Below are positions 58,883-64,000 of a stretch of 64,000 nucleotides of DNA, in pieces. The position numbers and the translations under genes were made by a program. Location of the stretch: the NCBI RefSeq assembly GCF_000512355.1, contig NZ_CP004006.1, forward strand, positions 487,001 to 551,000, read 5' to 3'. Position 1 is the stretch's first letter. Each line of letters opens with the position of its first letter. The notes beneath the pieces were generated by a model. The model was given only the letters and a program-made list of their open reading frames with translations. It was not told where the DNA came from and did no database searches. The DNA comes from Legionella oakridgensis ATCC 33761 = DSM 21215 (GTDB lineage: Bacteria; Pseudomonadota; Gammaproteobacteria; Legionellales; Legionellaceae).

Positions 58883-59577
58883 GTTGTTAATCTTAAGACA
58901 GGAACCTTATTTGACTGGAAAGTTAAAATAAGTGTGGGGATAAGGTTCATTGTCCAGGGTAAAATGCCACCATTCCTTGGGGTAGGGTTTAAACCCGTAC
59001 GTCATCATCAGTGTCCGTAAAAGCATGCGGTTTTTGAGTTGTTGTTTGCTTAATCCCCGATAAAAAACATGAGCGCTTTTGTCAAAGTAATCAAATGGCG
59101 TTCCCATGTCGATGGGGTGGTTTTTGCCTAAGTTGTCGTTCTTTTGATTGGTTTTATTGGCATTGGAAGTTTTGATTAACGTGATATCAACCGTGCTGCC
59201 GCGACTATGGCCTGAATAAAGCGCGATGTATCCTTTGTCAAATAATGTTTTTTTAGGTTCATGTGGATAAAAACGTTGTTTCATGCGCGTGTCGTTTAAA
59301 TCTTTACTCCAAAGATTAAAAGCATTCACCGCCATTTGCGGGCGGTAACAATCATATACCTTGAGTCGATAACCCTGGCGAGCTATTGCAAGTTGTGCTT
59401 TCTGTAATTGGATGGCGGCAGCCCGGGTAAGAATGCAGCGAGGTGCCAGATAACCTGGAATGGGAGTTCCCACAAAATTATTATTGCCAGCATAGCGCAT
59501 GTCTTCAATGATGTTCGGGGCGACGTCATGAAGATAAACAAAATTATTGGGTAAAGCAAAAATGGATGGGCAATATC

Positions 59578-60865
59578 GGCTCTACACCAATTAAGGGGGC
59601 ACTGTAATCAAATTAGTCTAGACTAAGTCCTTGATTTAGCGATCAAAAGGAGATTAAAGTGCCTAAGAACAATCTTATCCTAAATTTACCTGGATTTTCC
59701 ATATTAAAAGTGAGTGGGTATCAACCCTTATTATTAGATGTAACTTATAACCGATTAGCTCGGTGTAGTCATTGCCAAAGTAAGCAGGTTCGCAAGAAAT
59801 CATCGTATGTAAGAACAGTACATCATGAGTTAATAGGGCATCGTCGAAGTGTATTGAGGTTTAAAGCGTATAAGCTTTATTGTCATACTTGTTGTCGCTA
59901 TGGTAATCAACAGTTTCCCGGTATCAATAAACATCAACGTGCTACTTGGCGAGCTCAAGCTGCAGTGTTTCATGAGCATAGCCGCGGGGTATCGCAAAAA
60001 GATTTATCAGAGCGTTATAAGAAAGGAAAAGCGACCATAGAGCGCTGGTATCAGCGGCATTATGAAGAGCAACATCGAGAATTAATCAATAAACCATGTC
60101 CTGTGGTACTGGGTATTGATGAACATTTTTTCAGTAAGAAAGAAGGGTTTGCAACTACTTTTTGTGACCTAAGAAAACATAAGATATTTGATGTGGTTCG
60201 TGGCCGTCGTGAGCAAGAATTAAAAGAATATCTCCAGCAATTACCTGGAAAAGAACGTGTCAAAGTGATTTGTATGGACTTGAGCAGTACATACCGTTCC
60301 TTAGTAAAGAAGTACTTTCCTAATGCTATGATAGTGGCTGATAGGTTTCATGTAATCCGTTTAATTCAACATCAGTGTATGATGACCTGTCGAGAACTCT
60401 CCACTGAAATTAAAAACAATAGAGGTATCTTAGCCTTATTAAGAACAAGACCTGATAACTTAAGTGATGAGAAGAAAGTCAAAAGAGATGCGTTTTTCAC
60501 TGAAAATCCTGCAATAGAGGCTATATATCAATTTCAGCAACAACTGCACTCACTATTAATGAAAAGGGCGCTAACACAGCATGAGTGCCGTAAAGTAATA
60601 CCTACTTTCTTAGAAATGTTGGCTGAGTTAAAGCAAAGTGGTTTTAAAGCATTAGCATCATTAGGTAAAACACTTTGGGCTTGGAAAGATGAAGTGGCCA
60701 GAATGTGGCGATTTAGTAAGTCAAATGGAATAACAGAAGGCTTTCATCGCAAAATGAAACTCATTCAGCGAAGAGCTTATGGTTTTAGAAATTTTGAAAA
60801 TTATAGAGTACGTGTTAAGGTCCTCTGCGGGTGATTAAAGCTGCCCCCTTAAATGGGAAAGAGCC
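59578..60865 (+). mobile_element. complete ISL3-family insertion sequence
   Basis: A 1288-bp element with 24-bp imperfect terminal inverted repeats (20 of 24 identical). The left end is GGCTCTACACC... at 59578-59601; the right end is at 60842-60865. It is flanked by an exact 8-bp target duplication, GCAATATC (59570-59577 and 60866-60873), the usual length for ISL3. It carries one intact transposase gene. The perfect duplication and otherwise undamaged target gene indicate a recent insertion. Confidence 0.95.
59659..60834 (+). CDS. ISL3-family transposase
   Basis: DDE transposase of 391 residues. The N-terminal zinc-binding region has CSHCQSK and later CHTCCRY, followed by a helix-turn-helix (GVSQKDLSERYKKGKATIERW). 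The catalytic domain includes VLGIDEHFF (first Asp), VICMDLSSTYRSLVKKYFPNA (second Asp, typical ISL3 block) and SNGITEGFHRKMKLIQRRAYGF (Glu). It starts at a GTG with an AAGGAG ribosome-binding site. The gene is intact, so the element may be active. Confidence 0.95.
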   Translation: MPKNNLILNLPGFSILKVSGYQPLLLDVTYNRLARCSHCQSKQVRKKSSYVRTVHHELIGHRRSVLRFKAYKLYCHTCCRYGNQQFPGINKHQRATWRAQAAVFHEHSRGVSQKDLSERYKKGKATIERWYQRHYEEQHRELINKPCPVVLGIDEHFFSKKEGFATTFCDLRKHKIFDVVRGRREQELKEYLQQLPGKERVKVICMDLSSTYRSLVKKYFPNAMIVADRFHVIRLIQHQCMMTCRELSTEIKNNRGILALLRTRPDNLSDEKKVKRDAFFTENPAIEAIYQFQQQLHSLLMKRALTQHECRKVIPTFLEMLAELKQSGFKALASLGKTLWAWKDEVARMWRFSKSNGITEGFHRKMKLIQRRAYGFRNFENYRVRVKVLCG

Positions 60866-60955
60866 GCAATATCCTAAAAGTAACAATGCCGAAATAATAA
60901 ATCGCATGCATTATTCCTGTAAAAAACCAAGGTTATATAAAAGAGAACACTGGAA

Positions 60956-61129
60956 TTAATTGTATTTAATTTTAGTGTGCGTTACATCGATTCCAGTATC
61001 ATATTCCACGAATAAAAATTTATTTTTTACAGGCGGGGCAAGTACCTCCTGTGTTTCAATGGTTTCATCATTCATAAAACCACAAGCGGTCAGCATAAGC
61101 AGTATGGGCAACAATAAAATTCCTTTCAT
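60956..61129 (-). CDS. small lipoprotein, 57 residues
   Basis: The ATG at 61129 is chosen because it follows a GAGGA ribosome-binding site and starts a signal peptide; the longer frame upstream adds unrelated residues. The product begins MKGILLLPILLMLTACGF, a lipoprotein signal with lipobox LTAC, then a short mature part (MNDETIETQEVLAPPVKNKF, ending DVTHTKIKYN). The two residues after the lipid-bearing Cys are Gly and Phe, so it is expected in the outer membrane. No family is recognised. It was probably a neighbour of the split dipeptidase gene, on the same strand. Confidence 0.6.
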   Translation of the reverse strand: MKGILLLPILLMLTACGFMNDETIETQEVLAPPVKNKFLFVEYDTGIDVTHTKIKYN

Positions 61130-61295
61130 GGTGTCCTCGAGTTTTAAACGTCCTGAGTCAATAGGTTGTAGTTTATATGATTCTCTTTGGTAACGCTTGT
61201 GTTTCATGAATTCCTTTCACTATACTGATGTCTGTTCGAATAAGACTCAATAATTTTGGCTTATTGTTCGATGAGCATGACTATGGGAAAACACA

Positions 61296-63554
61296 ATGTT
61301 AGACAGGGCCAGTATTATCAATAAACAGTTTCTAAAACGAGTAAAGCAAGCCGATTTTCCAGCACCAAAAAGTACGACAACGTTGACTTCTGCAGGGTTA
61401 GATAAGAAAACTGCTATTGAACTGTTTGATTCGCAAATCAAATCTCGTCAACTTGATCTTATTGCTCGGCAATTAAAGGAAAAAGGATTGTCTTATTATA
61501 CGATCGGTAGCAGTGGACATGAGGGGAACGCTGTTTTTGGCCACGTATTTCGGTCGAGCGATATGGCTTTTTTACATTATCGCAGTGGCGGATTTTTTTT
61601 GCAAAGGGCCAAACAAGTGCAAGGCTGTGATGGGGTGCGTGATATATTGCTTTCTCTGGTTGCCGCGGCTGATGATCCCATTGCAGGCGGCCGGCATAAA
61701 GTATTTGGCAGTGTGCCATTGACTATTCCACCGCAAACATCAACGATTGCTTCCCACCTGCCAAAATCATTAGGCGCGGCTTTTTCCATTACACGCGCCA
61801 AGGAATTAAAGATTGAGAGTGCCTTGCCGCAGGATTCCGTGATTCTTTGCTCGTTTGGTGATGCGTCTACTAACCATGCATCAGCGCAAGCGACCATCAA
61901 TGCAAGTTCCTGGCTTGCGCAGCAATCTTATCCTTTACCGCTTGTATTTATTTGTGAAGATAACGGGATTGGTATTTCTGTGCCAACTCCCAGCCATTGG
62001 ATAGAAGCTTCGATAAAATGCCGGCCTCATATTCGTTATCTTGCTTGTGACGGTTTGAATATTGCGGATTGTTATGCAAAAGCCAAAGAAGCTGACTATT
62101 TGGCACGCGTCAAAAAACAAGTGGTTTTTTTACACATGCGTTGTGTGCGCTTGTTAGGGCACGCCGGTTCAGACATTGAATCGCAATATCGCAGCGAGGC
62201 TGAGATAGAAGCTACGGAAGCGGACGATCCATTACTACATACGGCTGGCCTATTATATCGAGAAGGATGGATGACATTACAGGGAATTGTCAGTTTGTAT
62301 GAAAATAATCACGCTTTGATCGAGGCTAAGGCTTTGGAAGTGGCTCATAGCCCGCAGTTAGCGAACGCCGTGGAGGTCATGGCGTCCTTATTCCCCAACT
62401 CTCGCCAAGTGAATCATTATTCATTGCCTGATGAAACCCGGCGGGCGCAAGTGTTCGCTGCTTCTTATTCGCAATTGCCAATGAAACGCAATTTATGTCA
62501 GCACATTAATTTTGCTTTGACGGATTTGCTCATGCAATACCCCAACATGGTCGTGTTCGGAGAAGATGTGGGTAAAAAAGGCGGGGTGTATCGGGTAACG
62601 GCCGACTTGCAAGCTCGTTTTGGGCGACGACGGGTATTTGATACGATTCTTGATGAAACGACCATTCTGGGAACAGCGATTGGAATGGCACATAATGGCT
62701 TTCTACCTGTGCCGGAAATCCAGTTTTTGGCCTATTTCCACAATGCAGAAGATCAGCTAAGAGGTGAAGCATCCACCTTGTCCTTTTTTTCAAATGGTCA
62801 ATATCAAAATCCGATGGTAATACGCATAGCTTCGCTGGCTTACCAAAAAGGTTTTGGTGGTCATTTTCATAATGACAATTCGATTGCTGTTTTTCGTGAT
62901 TTACCCGGTGTTATCGTGGCCTGTCCATCTAATGGTCCGGATGCCGTGAAGTTATTGCGAACTTGCATGCAACTTGCGCATCAGGAAGGGCGTGTGGTTG
63001 TTTTTCTAGAGCCTATTGCTTTATATATGACCAAAGATCTTCATGAGCCAGGGGACAATGGCTGGTTATTTGAGTATCCACCGCTTAATGAGCGTATTTT
63101 ACCTGGGGAAGTGGGGATACATGGTAAAGGAGATACAGTGATTCTAACTTATGCCAATGGTTATTATTTATCCCGTCAGGCTGCAAAGATATTGGCCGAG
63201 CGCTATGATATCAAGGTAAAAGTCGTTGATTTGCGTTGGCTTAGTCCTTTGCCCAAAGAAGCTATTTTACATGAAGTGTCAAAAGCAAAGCAAGTATTGA
63301 TTGTGGATGAAGGACGGAGAAGTGGTTCGGTGAGTGAGGGCTTAATGACGTTATTGATGGAGCATGGTTTGTCGCATTTAAAAATCCGACGCCTGACCGG
63401 AGAGGATTGTTTTATTCCTTTAGGAAGTGCTTGGCAGCATCTTTTGCCCAACAGGGACAAAATCATAGCAGAAGTCATACGTATGATGGAGAATGGCAGG
63501 GCGTCTGAGAAAAAATCAAGCCGAACGAAAGCCGCGCAGCCATTTGTTAAATAA
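61296..63554 (+). CDS. fused alpha/beta E1 component of a branched-chain-type 2-oxoacid dehydrogenase
   Basis: Thiamine-dependent decarboxylase combining both E1 subunits in one 752-residue chain. The alpha half (about 1-370) has YYTIGSSGHEGNAVFG, the thiamine-binding block (CSFGDASTNHASAQATIN ... CEDNGIGISV) and LLGHAGSDIESQYRS. The beta half (about 395-735) has VVFGEDVGKKGGVYRVT, the catalytic-region EIQFLAYFHNAEDQLRGEAS, and VVDLRWLSPLP. The pattern is closest to branched-chain/aromatic 2-oxoacid E1. No E2 or E3 is in view; the gene after it encodes an acyl-CoA dehydrogenase, consistent with amino-acid breakdown. Confidence 0.88.
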   Translation: MLDRASIINKQFLKRVKQADFPAPKSTTTLTSAGLDKKTAIELFDSQIKSRQLDLIARQLKEKGLSYYTIGSSGHEGNAVFGHVFRSSDMAFLHYRSGGFFLQRAKQVQGCDGVRDILLSLVAAADDPIAGGRHKVFGSVPLTIPPQTSTIASHLPKSLGAAFSITRAKELKIESALPQDSVILCSFGDASTNHASAQATINASSWLAQQSYPLPLVFICEDNGIGISVPTPSHWIEASIKCRPHIRYLACDGLNIADCYAKAKEADYLARVKKQVVFLHMRCVRLLGHAGSDIESQYRSEAEIEATEADDPLLHTAGLLYREGWMTLQGIVSLYENNHALIEAKALEVAHSPQLANAVEVMASLFPNSRQVNHYSLPDETRRAQVFAASYSQLPMKRNLCQHINFALTDLLMQYPNMVVFGEDVGKKGGVYRVTADLQARFGRRRVFDTILDETTILGTAIGMAHNGFLPVPEIQFLAYFHNAEDQLRGEASTLSFFSNGQYQNPMVIRIASLAYQKGFGGHFHNDNSIAVFRDLPGVIVACPSNGPDAVKLLRTCMQLAHQEGRVVVFLEPIALYMTKDLHEPGDNGWLFEYPPLNERILPGEVGIHGKGDTVILTYANGYYLSRQAAKILAERYDIKVKVVDLRWLSPLPKEAILHEVSKAKQVLIVDEGRRSGSVSEGLMTLLMEHGLSHLKIRRLTGEDCFIPLGSAWQHLLPNRDKIIAEVIRMMENGRASEKKSSRTKAAQPFVK

Positions 63555-63613
63555 GGTCGAGCGATACCTTCGTATTAGATACTCAAAGCAATTGATAGAT
63601 AAAGGAGAGAGAA

Positions 63614-64000
63614 GTGGACGACTTGCTATTTCTGGATGAACAGCTACGTGATGATGAGCGTATGATTCGTGACAGTGTCGGACGTTTTGTCAGCCATGAC
63701 GTCGTCCCACTCATGGCCGAAGCATTTGAACATGCAACTTTCCCGCGTGAACTGATTAAAAAATCCGCCGACCTGGGGTTGTTAGGATTGACTTTACCAG
63801 CGGAGTACGGTGGAGCTGAAGCCTCTTACGTGGCCTATGGTTTGGTTTGCCAGGAATTGGAGCGTGGTGACAGTGGTCTTCGCAGTTTTGTATCTGTGCA
63901 AAGCTCGTTATGCATGTATCCTATTTTTCGTTATGGTAACGAAGAGCAAAAAAAGCGGTTCTTGCCGGCAATGGCTGCTGGCGAAATCCTTGGTTGCTTT
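63614..64000 (+). CDS. acyl-CoA dehydrogenase, glutaryl-CoA dehydrogenase-like (3' end outside window)
   Basis: Begins at a GTG with an AAGGAGAG ribosome-binding site and runs off the window after 129 codons. The visible part has the acyl-CoA dehydrogenase N-terminal helical domain: IRDSVGRFVSHDVVPLMAEA, LGLLGLTLPAEYGGAEASYV, ELERGDSGLRSFVSVQSSL and NEEQKKRFLPAMAAGEILGC. The 'ERGDSGLRSFVSVQ' block is typical of glutaryl-CoA dehydrogenase, which oxidises and decarboxylates glutaryl-CoA in lysine/tryptophan breakdown. The catalytic base would lie beyond the window, so the substrate is inferred. Confidence 0.8.
   Translation, partial: MDDLLFLDEQLRDDERMIRDSVGRFVSHDVVPLMAEAFEHATFPRELIKKSADLGLLGLTLPAEYGGAEASYVAYGLVCQELERGDSGLRSFVSVQSSLCMYPIFRYGNEEQKKRFLPAMAAGEILGCF

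Larger units (their letters stand above)
58907..60907 (-). pseudogene. VanX-like D-Ala-D-Ala dipeptidase gene split by an ISL3-type element
   Basis: M15 family zinc dipeptidase. The part left of the element (59569 to 58907) has DCYRP, the metal-binding SGHSRGSTVDITL (His, Asp) and EWWHF (Glu, His), as in VanX/DdpX. The 5' end lies beyond the element: the ATG at 60907-60905, with TTCCT (AGGAA) 6 bases before it, reads MRFIISALLLLGYC up to the target duplication. The frame resumes at 59569 with PSIFALPNNFVYLHD. Joined, they form a perfect signal peptide and intact enzyme, so the gene was whole before insertion. The remaining frame can start only at an internal ATG (59500) and lacks a signal peptide. 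Confidence 0.88.

Overview
The window is chromosomal DNA of a gammaproteobacterium of the order Legionellales, most probably Legionella or a close relative. The base composition is AT-rich. It carries a cell-wall/division cluster that also holds smc and zipA, a polyhydroxybutyrate (PHB) locus, a stand-alone parB, c-di-GMP proteins, and two genes that look like effectors for a eukaryotic host. One of these has a match to the Legionella PmrA box in front of it. No rRNA, CRISPR array, prophage or conjugative element was seen; there is one tRNA and one complete insertion sequence.

Layout. 1-9.2 kb: tail of a YdgA-like (DUF945) protein, a Fis-type regulator, prs, tRNA-Gln, lolB, coaD, a gamma-glutamyltransferase, an acylglycerolphosphate acyltransferase, mutM and a fatty-acid desaturase. 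9.3-14.4 kb: PHB locus with two acetoacetyl-CoA reductases, phaR, a phasin and a PHB synthase, interrupted by a small EF-hand protein with an N-terminal MGNCCS sequence. 14.5-33.4 kb: smc, zipA, yggU, then murF-mraY-murD-ftsW-murC-murB-ddl-ftsQ-ftsA-ftsZ-lpxC and dciA; murG is not in its usual place between ftsW and murC. 33.5-42.3 kb: a PH-domain membrane protein, an APH-like kinase, aconitase, a GGDEF-EAL protein, a second PHB synthase, cbpA and cbpM. 42.4-47.4 kb, all on the minus strand: a CPBP protease, parB, dacB and a putative OTU-like effector. 47.5-55.2 kb: rsmB-fmt-def facing a LysM protein-dprA-smg-topA. 55.4-64 kb: a cold-shock protein, a TerC-like protein, a degenerate GGDEF-EAL protein, panD, a VanX-like dipeptidase gene split by an ISL3-type element, a small lipoprotein, a fused alpha/beta E1 2-oxoacid dehydrogenase, and the start of an acyl-CoA dehydrogenase running off the end.

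Thirteen single-base deficits, each inside a homopolymer of 5-8 bases, break ten genes (lolB, coaD, phaB1, smc, ddl, the GGDEF-EAL gene, phaC2, cbpM, dacB and terC). Several of these are normally essential. Adding one base to each run restores a full-length protein in every case, so these are best read as homopolymer under-calls in the assembly, not gene decay. By contrast, the split VanX-like gene is a real insertion: the element has matching ends and an exact 8-bp target duplication.

The most interesting items are the EF-hand protein with a eukaryote-style myristoylation/palmitoylation motif, and the Cys/His OTU-like protein with EERRAA repeats, C-terminal membrane segments, an acidic C-terminal tail and a PmrA-box-like promoter element.
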